A stretch of DNA of 7,234 nucleotides from NCBI GenBank assembly GCA_003731675.1, contig RCNQ01000181.1:1-7234 (forward strand). Direction: 5' to 3'. This DNA is from Bacteroidetes/Chlorobi group bacterium ChocPot_Mid. GTDB taxonomy: Bacteria > Bacteroidota > Ignavibacteria > Kapaibacteriales > UBA2268. Position 1 is the stretch's first letter, and each line of letters begins with the position of its first letter. Below, piece by piece: positions 1-6,498 of the stretch. The notes below the pieces were generated by a model. That model was not told where the DNA came from, did not search any database, and was given only the letters and a program-made list of their open reading frames with translations. The translations under genes and the position numbers were made by a program.

Positions 1-793
1 TAGCATTCTTAGTTGCATTTTCCATAGCCATCATTCTCGCCGCCTGCTCAGCTGCAAACGATTCAAGCAATGTCCTCCAAAGCTGAATATCAACATATTT
101 CGGAAGTAAATCATCAAGAATCGCCTTTTGTTCAGGTTCAAAAATATAATCGAGATTAAACTTTTCCTTTTCTAACTTCCCATTTGTGTTACTTACAGTA
201 GAAACAATCGGTAACAATTGAATCAATTTCGGTCTCTGAATAATAACATTTTTAAACTCATTAAAAGCTATGATAACCTTATCAGTCTTACCCTTAAAAT
301 ACTCATTTTTTGCTACGTTCACTATGTCTTTGGCAACAGTAAAATTCAAATTTGAAAAAATTCCAGAATAATCCTTAATTAAATCCACATTCTGCTTCCT
401 AAAAAACTGACCTGTTCTTTTACCAACAGTAATATGATTAATATGTACTCCGTGGTGTTCCTTGAAAAGTTCAGTATCAATATAATTCGTAACAAATCTG
501 AACAAATTATTATTAAAACTACCGCATAACCCCCTGTCCGAAGCAATAGTAATCAAAGTTATTCCCTTAATCTCTTCCCTTTTTTCAATAAGCGGATGCG
601 AATATCCTTCACCAACTGCATCAACTACATTGCCCAAGATATCAGCTAATTTCAATACATAAGGTCTTGCTGATTCAATATTATTCTGTGCACGTTTCAA
701 CTGTGCCGCAGATATCATTCTCATAGCTTGTGTTATCTTGGCTGTATTCTGAACAGCTGTTATTCTTCTTCTTATCGTTCTTAGTGTTGGCAT
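1..793 (-). CDS. atpG: ATP synthase F1 subunit gamma, 3' end cut by window edge
   Basis: Gamma is the central rotor shaft that couples c-ring rotation to conformational change in the alpha3beta3 hexamer on the cytoplasmic face. The frame starts at the ATG at 793 and runs open through 264 codons to the left edge. The N-terminus has the family pattern: IRRRI at residues 7-11, then VQNTAKIT and a conserved Met at about residue 24. A GLCGSFNNNLF segment lies near residues 80-90. The visible end, EQAARMMAMENATKNA, is the conserved C-terminal helix motif, so only about 20-30 residues and the stop are missing. An AGGG at 802-805 is a modest ribosome site about 8 bases upstream of the start. It follows hldD by 59 bp on the same strand and is probably co-transcribed. 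The identification is secure; only the true end is unseen. Confidence 0.96.
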   Translation of the reverse strand, partial: MPTLRTIRRRITAVQNTAKITQAMRMISAAQLKRAQNNIESARPYVLKLADILGNVVDAVGEGYSHPLIEKREEIKGITLITIASDRGLCGSFNNNLFRFVTNYIDTELFKEHHGVHINHITVGKRTGQFFRKQNVDLIKDYSGIFSNLNFTVAKDIVNVAKNEYFKGKTDKVIIAFNEFKNVIIQRPKLIQLLPIVSTVSNTNGKLEKEKFNLDYIFEPEQKAILDDLLPKYVDIQLWRTLLESFAAEQAARMMAMENATKNA

Positions 794-852
794 ATTAAAA
801 TCCCTAAATTATTCTTCTTAATTTCAAATAATCCTAAAATAATAACTTTTCG

Positions 853-1818
853 TTAATAGTATTTCCACTCTTTTTTCAAAAACTTCTTAACGTAATCATC
901 AATCCCTTCTTCCAAAGTTGTAAATTCAATCTTTACCTTGCTCCTGTTCAACTTCTTCATATCTGCCTGTGTAAAATTCTGATATTGCCCTGATAAATCA
1001 TCAGGCATTTCAATATATTCAATCTTAGGTTGCTTTCTCAAAGCACGAAAAACTGCATTCACCAAATCATTCCAAGTCCGTGCCTTACCTGTACCTAAAT
1101 TATATATACCAGAAAATTTATCATTTGTCAAAATTTTCCAAAGAACTTCAACAGTATCCTTAACATAAATAAAATCTCTTTTCTGCTCTCCGTCTCCGTA
1201 ATCTTGACTGTTAGATTTAAATAGTCTTACCTTTCCCAAATTCTCAATCTGCAGGAAAGACTTATAAATCATACTTGCCATTTCTCCCTTGTGATATTCA
1301 TTCGGTCCGTAAACATTAAAAAATTTCAATCCGGTAAATGTTTTCTCTAATGAATGGTCAATAACCCATCTGTCAAACAAATGCTTTGAAAGACCATAAA
1401 CATTCATCGGTTTCAACTCATCATAATTACCCTCTGAATAACCATTTGAACCATCACCGTAAGTTGCCGCACTACTCGCATAAATAAACCTAATGTCATT
1501 TTCTGCTGCGTAAGTTGCTAATTCAACACTATAATTTAGGTTATTCTCAAAAACATAATCAGCATCTCTTTCAGTTGTAGTAGAACAAGCTCCCAAATGA
1601 ACTATTGCCTCCAATGTTTCTTCAATCCCGCTTTCAAAGAGCATCTCAAGAAAATTATCCTTATGTACAAACCTCGCGAATTTCTTTCCAACAAGATTTT
1701 TCCACTTCTCACCCTCTCCAAGCCGGTCAACGACTATTATCTCGCTTATTCCTTCATCATTCAGCTTCTTTAAAAAGCAAGAACCAATGAAACCAGCCCC
1801 TCCTGTCAATACTATCAT
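853..1818 (-). CDS. hldD: ADP-L-glycero-D-manno-heptose 6-epimerase
   Basis: This enzyme epimerises ADP-D-glycero-D-manno-heptose at C6 to the L-glycero form, the activated heptose of the LPS inner core, in the cytoplasm. At 321 residues it is close to the usual length (about 310). It is an extended short-chain dehydrogenase: a Rossmann NADP motif GGAGFIG at 6-12, HLGACSTTTE at 74-83, ASSAATYG at 114-121, the catalytic Y141xxxK145, and FNVYGPNEYHKGEMAS at 167-182. K177 matches the second catalytic residue (Lys178 in E. coli). KRDFIYVKD at 213-221 and FTQAD at 282-286 are further family signatures. It lies between atpA (46 bp upstream) and atpG (59 bp downstream), on the same strand. No Shine-Dalgarno precedes the ATG, and no promoter is evident in the upstream gap. 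Its place inside an ATP synthase operon is unusual. Other sugar-nucleotide epimerases share the fold, but the HldD-specific motifs make this call firm. Confidence 0.95.
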   Translation of the reverse strand: MIVLTGGAGFIGSCFLKKLNDEGISEIIVVDRLGEGEKWKNLVGKKFARFVHKDNFLEMLFESGIEETLEAIVHLGACSTTTERDADYVFENNLNYSVELATYAAENDIRFIYASSAATYGDGSNGYSEGNYDELKPMNVYGLSKHLFDRWVIDHSLEKTFTGLKFFNVYGPNEYHKGEMASMIYKSFLQIENLGKVRLFKSNSQDYGDGEQKRDFIYVKDTVEVLWKILTNDKFSGIYNLGTGKARTWNDLVNAVFRALRKQPKIEYIEMPDDLSGQYQNFTQADMKKLNRSKVKIEFTTLEEGIDDYVKKFLKKEWKYY

Positions 1819-1864
1819 AAAATTTATTTAATATTAATCAACTGTTCTTCCCAATTGCAAATCA

Positions 1865-3415
1865 TCAAATTGACTTTTTGAAATTCTCAACAAATGAACT
1901 TATCTTCACTTCCAGATTTTTCGAAATTTCATCAGTCATTTCCTTTTTCACCCTAATTTCTTCAAGTATATCTGAACAAGAATTTTCAAGATATTCATAT
2001 AATTCTTTTTCATATCTTGACAACGACTCTACTTTCAATTCATCAAGATATCCCTTAGTAGCAGTCCATATCAATACAATTTGCTTCTCCACTGGTATTG
2101 GCTCAAACTGCAACTGCTTCAATATCTCAGTAAGTCGTGCACCTCTCCTTAACTGTTGCTGGGTTGCTTTATCCAAATCCGACCCAAACTTTGCAAATGC
2201 TTCCAACTCCCTATATTGTGCAAGACCAAGTTTCAAAGGACCTGCAATCTTTTTCATTGCTTTGTTCTGTGCATTACCTCCTACACGAGACACCGAAATA
2301 CCAACGTTTATAGCAGGTCTTATACCTGCATTGAACAAATTCGGCTCAAGATAAATCTGACCATCGGTAATAGAAATAACATTTGTTGGAATATACGCCG
2401 CTACATCACCTGCCTGAGTTTCAATGACCGGCAAAGCAGTCAAAGAACCACCACCATTAGCATCTGAATATTTAGCCGCACGCTCAAGCAATCTGCTATG
2501 TAAATAAAAAATATCTCCGGGATAAGCTTCACGACCAGGAGGTCTTCTTAATAGTAATGACACCTGACGATATGCCGCCGCCTGCTTAGAAAGGTCATCG
2601 TAAATCAACAATGAATGCATCCCGTTATCCCGAAAATATTCACCCATTGAACAGCCACAATATGGAGCTATAAACTGCATTGGTGCAGGGTCAGAGGCAT
2701 TTGCCGCAACCACAATTGTATAATCCATTGCACCAAATTCTTCCAGATAACTTACCACCTGTGCAACTGTCGAACCCTTCTGCCCAATTGCAACATAAAT
2801 ACAATAAACTGGCTCTATCCCAAGCTTTTTTGCCTCTTCAGTATGTGTAAACTTTTGATTAATAATTGTATCCAAAGCAACAGCTGTCTTTCCAGTCTGA
2901 CGGTCACCAATTATAAGCTCCCTTTGCCCTCTTCCTATCGGTATCAAAGCATCAATAAACTTGATACCTGTTTGTAATGGCTCTTTGACTCCTTGTCTTG
3001 GCAAAACGCCAGGAGCTTTTCTTTCCATTGGCAGAATCTGTGTCGTATTCACTGGACCTTTACCATCAATTGGTTGACCCAAAGGATTCACTACACGACC
3101 TAATAATTCCTTACCTACTGGAACTGAGGCAATTTTACCTGTTCTTTTAACAGTATCTCCTTCCTTTACCAAACTATCTTCACCAAAAAGCATTACACCA
3201 ACGTTATCTTCTTCAAGGTTCAATACCATTCCAAACACATCATTTGGAAACTCAACCAATTCCGATGCCATAACCTTGGTTAACCCGTAAACACGTGCTA
3301 CACCGTCACCAACCTGAAGTACTGTTCCAACTTCATATATGTCTGCTTCCTTCTCGAAACCAGACAGCTGGCGCCTCAATATCGCAGAAATTTCTTCCGG
3401 ACGAACATCAACCAT
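1865..3415 (-). CDS. atpA: ATP synthase F1 subunit alpha
   Basis: Alpha forms the alpha3beta3 hexamer of F1, holds non-catalytic nucleotide sites and supplies the arginine finger to the catalytic beta sites. The 516 residues are full length. An N-terminal beta-barrel (about 25-95) is followed by the nucleotide-binding domain, with Walker A GDRQTGKT at 170-177 and Walker B LLIYDDLS at 269-276. The alpha/beta signature PAINVGISVS is at 367-376, directly followed by the arginine finger R377. The C-terminal helical domain runs to the end. The Q in the P-loop (GDRQTGKT) marks this as alpha rather than beta. PYCGCSMGEY near 251-260 has two cysteines two residues apart, where the first position is more often alanine or serine. 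The start has an AAAGG at 3423-3427, 7 bases before the ATG. It lies 42 bp after atpH and is followed unusually by hldD rather than atpG. Confidence 0.98.
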   Translation of the reverse strand: MVDVRPEEISAILRRQLSGFEKEADIYEVGTVLQVGDGVARVYGLTKVMASELVEFPNDVFGMVLNLEEDNVGVMLFGEDSLVKEGDTVKRTGKIASVPVGKELLGRVVNPLGQPIDGKGPVNTTQILPMERKAPGVLPRQGVKEPLQTGIKFIDALIPIGRGQRELIIGDRQTGKTAVALDTIINQKFTHTEEAKKLGIEPVYCIYVAIGQKGSTVAQVVSYLEEFGAMDYTIVVAANASDPAPMQFIAPYCGCSMGEYFRDNGMHSLLIYDDLSKQAAAYRQVSLLLRRPPGREAYPGDIFYLHSRLLERAAKYSDANGGGSLTALPVIETQAGDVAAYIPTNVISITDGQIYLEPNLFNAGIRPAINVGISVSRVGGNAQNKAMKKIAGPLKLGLAQYRELEAFAKFGSDLDKATQQQLRRGARLTEILKQLQFEPIPVEKQIVLIWTATKGYLDELKVESLSRYEKELYEYLENSCSDILEEIRVKKEMTDEISKNLEVKISSFVENFKKSI

Positions 3416-3457
3416 AATTATACCTTTACTTTTACTTTATAATATCTAAAATTATTT

Positions 3458-4003
3458 TCAATTTCCTTCAATAAGTTGTTTTCTAAGCATTTTTAACTGA
3501 TTCTTAATCGATGCATCAAATACCCAATCCTGTATTCTAACTAAGATTCCACCCTTCAATTCTTCATTCAATTTATACTCAGGTAAAATAGTCATCTTTG
3601 TTTTAGCAGAAACTTTATTCAATACCTGTTCTTTCATTTTCTCATCCATCTCCACCGCCGACTCGACTGTAATAGGTAATCTGTTATTGAGTATGTTATA
3701 TAACTTCTCAAATTCCTCAATAATACTAAGAACCAAATCCCCTCTCCTTTTATCAATCAATAATATCAAAAATTCCATTGACAACGGACTTATCTTCTCT
3801 TCTTCAAATATCTCATTCAGAACCTTCTTCTTCCTCCATAGCTGAATAACCGGACTTCCCGCAAAATGCCTTAACTCCTTTGACATAAGGAAAGTCATCT
3901 TAATCGACTTAAAATCATTATTAATTAACTCAACTACACCCTCTTTCTTTGCCGATTCCAGCAATGCCTTTGCATATCGGTATGATACTCTGTGTTCTTT
4001 CAT
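3458..4003 (-). CDS. atpH: ATP synthase F1 subunit delta (OSCP homologue)
   Basis: Delta clamps the top of the F1 hexamer to the peripheral stalk of b subunits, as part of the stator. Its 181 residues match the usual length of about 175-185. The N-terminal helical-bundle signature YRYAKALLESA is at 8-18. The C-terminal signature GGILVRIQDWVFDASIKNQL at 151-170 is followed by a basic helix, as in the OSCP/delta family. The ATG is 14 bp after the atpF stop. The intervening bases are AT-rich and give no convincing Shine-Dalgarno, so translation is probably coupled to atpF. Its position between b and alpha is the canonical one. Sequence in this family is poorly conserved, but both signatures and the context make the call firm. 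Confidence 0.95.
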   Translation of the reverse strand: MKEHRVSYRYAKALLESAKKEGVVELINNDFKSIKMTFLMSKELRHFAGSPVIQLWRKKKVLNEIFEEEKISPLSMEFLILLIDKRRGDLVLSIIEEFEKLYNILNNRLPITVESAVEMDEKMKEQVLNKVSAKTKMTILPEYKLNEELKGGILVRIQDWVFDASIKNQLKMLRKQLIEGN

Positions 4004-4017
4004 TGTACTTAATATTA

Positions 4018-4512
4018 TTAATTACTTGGTAATTTCTCAATATATTGTTCTATCATCTTATAATGCTTTTCTTTATCCAAAGTCTCATCAAGAATCTTTT
4101 CAGTTGCATTTACAACCAAATCAGCAACCTCTGTCCTGAGTTGCTTGATTGCATTATCTTTACTCTTTTCAATTTCATTCTTAGCTTCCTCTACTTTTTG
4201 CCTTTTCACAGCTTCAGCTTCATCGGTCGCTCTATTCAAAATCTTTTCAGCCTGTTCCCTGCCCTTGGCAATAATCTCATTCATTTCTTTTTGTGCTTCA
4301 CTCAATTTCTTTTCAGTCTCTTGCAGTAACCTTTGAGCATCTGATTTTGCTCTTTCTGCCGCTTCGATAGATTCCTTTATCTTTGTCTCCCTAGCTCTTA
4401 TACCATTCAATATAGGCTTGGTTCCAAGTTTCAATATCAAAAATAGAAATATACCAAAGTTAACTAAAGTCCAGATTATCAGACCCGGATCAATATTCAT
4501 TATACTTTCCAT
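4018..4512 (-). CDS. atpF: ATP synthase Fo subunit b
   Basis: Subunit b is the peripheral stalk: a membrane-anchored helix that reaches from subunit a to delta and resists rotor torque. The 164 residues fit the family. IDPGLIIWTLVNFGIF at 7-22 is the typical N-terminal membrane anchor, with the hydrophobic stretch at about 10-28. From about residue 36 to 145 the protein is a highly charged, Ala/Glu/Lys-rich coiled coil. The last 20 or so residues (YKMIEQYIEKL) match the delta-contacting end. Two in-frame starts exist, ATG at 4512 and ATG at 4500. AGGA at 4519-4522 lies 6 bases before the first, which favours 4512. Only one b gene is present, so the stalk is likely a b2 homodimer unless a b' is encoded elsewhere. 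It follows atpE after a 106-bp gap that contains stem-loops. Confidence 0.96.
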   Translation of the reverse strand: MESIMNIDPGLIIWTLVNFGIFLFLILKLGTKPILNGIRARETKIKESIEAAERAKSDAQRLLQETEKKLSEAQKEMNEIIAKGREQAEKILNRATDEAEAVKRQKVEEAKNEIEKSKDNAIKQLRTEVADLVVNATEKILDETLDKEKHYKMIEQYIEKLPSN

Positions 4513-4518
4513 TGCTTA

Positions 4519-4522
4519 TCCT
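4519..4522 (-). promoter_or_regulatory. Shine-Dalgarno of atpF (decides start)
   Basis: On the minus strand AGGA is followed by six bases and the ATG at 4512 (AGGATAAGCAATG). The alternative ATG four codons later has only GGAAAG four bases ahead. This favours the longer 164-residue product, though the difference is small. Confidence 0.55.
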
Positions 4523-4529
4523 GTTTTTA

Positions 4530-4547
4530 TTAACGAAAATTTGTTAA
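4530..4547 (-). other. Weak 5-bp stem-loop in atpE-atpF gap
   Basis: TTAAC at 4530-4534 and GTTAA at 4543-4547 are perfect reverse complements around an 8-base loop. It lies just downstream in the transcript of the stronger stem at 4553-4578 and ends 7 bases before the atpF Shine-Dalgarno. An AT-rich 5-bp stem alone is marginal. It is listed because it sits in tandem with the stronger hairpin. Confidence 0.3.
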
Positions 4548-4552
4548 ACCTA

Positions 4553-4578
4553 GGCGTACACCCTCTCAAGTGTACGCC
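4553..4578 (-). other. Intercistronic hairpin between atpE and atpF
   Basis: GGCGTACAC at 4553-4561 and GTGTACGCC at 4570-4578 are perfect 9-bp reverse complements around an 8-base loop. The stem is GC-rich (6 of 9 pairs) in a very AT-rich gap. It starts 40 bp after the atpE stop and ends 40 bp before the atpF start. In the transcript the stem is followed by UAGGUUUAAC, not a run of U, so it does not look like an efficient intrinsic terminator. Likely roles are a barrier to 3' exonucleases that stabilises the upstream atpE message, an RNA-processing site, or partial attenuation. The loop reads TTGAGAGG on the transcript strand and so contains a Shine-Dalgarno-like GAGAGG with no start codon close behind it. 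Confidence 0.75.
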
Positions 4579-4618
4579 ATATAAAAATCATCCTGTGTTA
4601 TTAGCAGGTATGCCCTTA

Positions 4619-4840
4619 TTACTTCATTACGACTAACAACATACAGATAACACATGAAAACAATGCAACACCCTCAATCAATGCCGCAGCTATAATCATT
4701 GTTGTCCTTGCATCTCCTGCGGCTTCTGGTTGGCGTGCCCCAGCTTCCAATGCTGCTGCTGCTAAACGACCAATACCTAAACCGGCTCCTATTACTGTAA
4801 TTCCGGCTCCCAATCCTGCTCCAAGTGTTCCTAAATCCAT
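4619..4840 (-). CDS. atpE: ATP synthase Fo subunit c (c-ring proteolipid)
   Basis: Subunit c forms the rotating ring in the membrane that carries ions. The ATG at 4840 gives 73 residues. The frame extends four codons further to a TTG, but that stretch is itself the Shine-Dalgarno GGGAGG, so ATG at 4840 is the start. Two membrane hairpin helices are visible. TM1 is glycine-rich (GAGLGAGITVIGAGLGIG). The polar loop RQPEAAGD is near 36-43. TM2 has the ion-binding Glu56 in AAALIEGVALF. The position matching the sodium-ligand Gln of Na+ enzymes is Ile23, and the residue after Glu56 is Gly rather than Ser/Thr, so the ring looks proton-coupled. AT-rich gaps flank it (88 bp before, 106 bp after). The strong ribosome site and downstream hairpin fit the need for many c copies per enzyme. 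Confidence 0.97.
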   Translation of the reverse strand: MDLGTLGAGLGAGITVIGAGLGIGRLAAAALEAGARQPEAAGDARTTMIIAAALIEGVALFSCVICMLLVVMK

Positions 4841-4844
4841 TATT

Positions 4845-4850
4845 CCTCCC
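4845..4850 (-). promoter_or_regulatory. Strong Shine-Dalgarno of atpE (decides start)
   Basis: GGGAGG lies four bases before the ATG at 4840. It is the only full-strength ribosome site in the window; the other genes have AGGG, AAAGG, AGGA or nothing. It overlaps the codons that a TTG start at 4852 would translate, which rules out that longer reading. Confidence 0.85.
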
Positions 4851-4928
4851 AAAAAAAATTGAATAAAATTATATTGTTTAAAGAATGATTTATTATTTAT
4901 TAATTAATTCTTTATCTTTCCATCAATC

Positions 4929-6113
4929 CTAATGCTCATGTACCGCTTCGTGTTCATGTGCATGTTCACCAATTGCTAATCCTACAAAAACTGCTGTCAA
5001 TATTGTGAAAATATATGCTTGCAACAATGCAACCAACAACTCAAGACAATACATAAATACTGAAAAAGCAACAGAAATTGGTGCTATTGCCAATCCGACT
5101 CCCACTCCACTCGAAATCTTAAAAAAGAATATCAAACCAACCAATGACAGCAATACAACATGCCCTGCTGTCATATTCGCAAAAAGACGTATGGTCAATG
5201 CAAACGGCTTAACGAACATCGAAATTATCTCAATAGGTATCATTATTGGTGAAAGCCATATCGGTGCACCTCCTAAAAGATGATGCAACCAAGCACCTAT
5301 ACCAGACTCTTTAATCGCTGTAATGTTTATTACAAAATATGCTACTATTGCCAATGCACCTGTTACTGCCAATGCACCTGTTGCTGTATGACCACCGGGA
5401 ATCAAACCAAGCAAGTTCATAAAAAATATAAAGCAAAATAACCCGACAAAATAAGGAAGTAACCCTTTTGCCGCTCTCTCAGTCCCGCAATTCGGTACAA
5501 CAACTTCATCTCTTATGAACACTACCAAAGCTTCTATTGCATTCTGAATGCCTCTTGGAGCTCCAGTAGGATTCTTTTTATACCTTCTTCCAACAATAGT
5601 GAATATGGTCAATACCAGTATCATAGCTATCCATTGAAACACCATCAAAGATGTAACCGACAAATCCAAAGTAACCGGTTGTGCAATAAAATCTTTATTA
5701 TCCTTCGTCGGTTGTATAGTTGAAGTTTTCACAATTGGTGCTTTCCAGTGCATAGCATGTCCGGGATTCAAATCAGATTTCTCTGCAAACTTATAACCAT
5801 GCTCACCACCATGAATCTTCATCGTGAACTTCCCGTCTTCAACCATCGAACTCGATGATGAGTAAATATGCAAACCTTCCTGCTTATCATAAACGATAAC
5901 CGGTAATTCACAAATATGTATCCCAAGCCAGGAAAACTCTCTGTGGTCACCTAAATTATTCCCAAGTAAGGTCGGAAAAACCTGGTCTGCTGTTATCTCA
6001 CCATGTCCGGAATGTCCATGATTTGTTGTATGTCCACTTTGTTGTGCATCTGCATTGTGTTCTGTTCCAATATCATTCGAACTGATATTTTTATTCATCA
6101 ATTCTTCTGCCAT
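4929..6113 (-). CDS. atpB: ATP synthase Fo subunit a, with long His-rich N-terminal extension
   Basis: Subunit a is the stator channel that passes ions to and from the c-ring. The start is ATG at 6113 (394 residues). An in-frame TTG at 6119 is excluded because the AGG at 6121-6123 is only one base from it but 7 from the ATG. At about 245-290 residues the usual protein is much shorter. The extra length is a hydrophilic N-terminal domain of about 150 residues with a His cluster at 27-38 (GHTTNHGHSGHG). The first clear membrane helix is at about 153-175, with no signal peptide before the domain. The core is canonical: membrane helices near 216-239 and 244-268, then a helical hairpin containing KPFALTIRLFANMTAGH with essential Arg309, and ELLVALLQAYIF with Glu358 and Gln365. 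The C-terminus is also His-rich (GEHAHEHEAVHEH). Extended AtpB of this type is known in Bacteroidota/Chlorobiota. Confidence 0.96.
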   Translation of the reverse strand: MAEELMNKNISSNDIGTEHNADAQQSGHTTNHGHSGHGEITADQVFPTLLGNNLGDHREFSWLGIHICELPVIVYDKQEGLHIYSSSSSMVEDGKFTMKIHGGEHGYKFAEKSDLNPGHAMHWKAPIVKTSTIQPTKDNKDFIAQPVTLDLSVTSLMVFQWIAMILVLTIFTIVGRRYKKNPTGAPRGIQNAIEALVVFIRDEVVVPNCGTERAAKGLLPYFVGLFCFIFFMNLLGLIPGGHTATGALAVTGALAIVAYFVINITAIKESGIGAWLHHLLGGAPIWLSPIMIPIEIISMFVKPFALTIRLFANMTAGHVVLLSLVGLIFFFKISSGVGVGLAIAPISVAFSVFMYCLELLVALLQAYIFTILTAVFVGLAIGEHAHEHEAVHEH

Positions 6114-6120
6114 AAACAAA

Positions 6121-6123
6121 CCT
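6121..6123 (-). promoter_or_regulatory. Minimal Shine-Dalgarno of atpB (decides start)
   Basis: AGG lies seven bases before the ATG at 6113 (AGGTTTGTTTATG). It supports the ATG over the in-frame TTG at 6119, which would leave one base of spacing. Confidence 0.5.
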
Positions 6124-6210
6124 AAAATATTTAAAATTTATTCCTTTTATCTCAATTTAATCAATCTACAAATTTAATTAATTACTTCAAATTAAAATAT
6201 CATTTTATAA

Positions 6211-6498
6211 TTAATCATTATTAATTTTTTGCTTTTTGTGTATCAACAATATCTCTCCCATCAAAAGAAAAAATGTCGATACCAAAAAAGTTAATGAAAA
6301 AGCAAGTTTATCAAGTTCTAAATTCACCAAACACACCCAAACAACACCTGCTGTCAAAAAATACCTGACAACCATCGAACCGAAAACTAATTTATTAAAA
6401 CTTTTCCAATCCTTATTAATTGCAATTTTAACTATTATCCAAAACGACAAAGCATTTATCAAAGTAAAAACCAATGCAAATAATATTGACTTAATCAT
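6211..6498 (-). CDS. AtpI-like small membrane protein of the ATP synthase operon
   Basis: A 95-residue, strongly hydrophobic protein with about three membrane segments (near 4-26, 38-60 and 64-86) and a charged tail, HKKQKINND. It sits between atpZ and atpB, where many bacteria encode AtpI (the 'I' protein, four membrane helices in E. coli, implicated in c-ring assembly). I see no diagnostic motif that proves AtpI homology, so the call rests on position, size and topology. Its ATG overlaps the last 8 bases of atpZ (ATGATTAA), and no good Shine-Dalgarno precedes it, so it is likely translationally coupled to atpZ. It is followed by a 97-bp AT-rich gap before atpB. It might instead be an FCB-specific accessory protein of the operon. 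Confidence 0.75.
   Translation of the reverse strand: MIKSILFALVFTLINALSFWIIVKIAINKDWKSFNKLVFGSMVVRYFLTAGVVWVCLVNLELDKLAFSLTFLVSTFFLLMGEILLIHKKQKINND

Noticed and set aside
853..1818. Recent horizontal acquisition of hldD
   Set aside because: Its AT-rich composition looks like that of its neighbours by eye, and no flanking repeats or mobile-element remnants are visible.
1605..2467. Plus-strand open frames opposite hldD and atpA (1605-1790, 1878-2354, 2156-2467)
   Set aside because: They lie entirely antisense to strongly conserved genes, have low-complexity or Ser/Phe/Ile-rich translations, and resemble no family I know.
4553..4578. Reading the atpE-atpF hairpin as a rho-independent terminator
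   Set aside because: No U-rich tract follows the stem on either strand, and essential operon genes continue 40 bp downstream.
4045..4636. Plus-strand frames opposite atpF and the atpE-atpF gap
   Set aside because: Phe/Leu/Ser-rich translations are the expected shadow of a Lys/Glu/Ala-rich coiled coil; no ribosome site or family match.
5005..5283. 92-codon plus-strand frame within atpB
   Set aside because: Fully antisense to the conserved channel core of subunit a; no independent coding evidence.
6169..6176. Second -7-like box TAAATTTG upstream of atpB on the minus strand
   Set aside because: The nearest TTTG is only 11 bases upstream, far from the 19-20 spacing needed, and such matches are frequent in this AT-rich gap.
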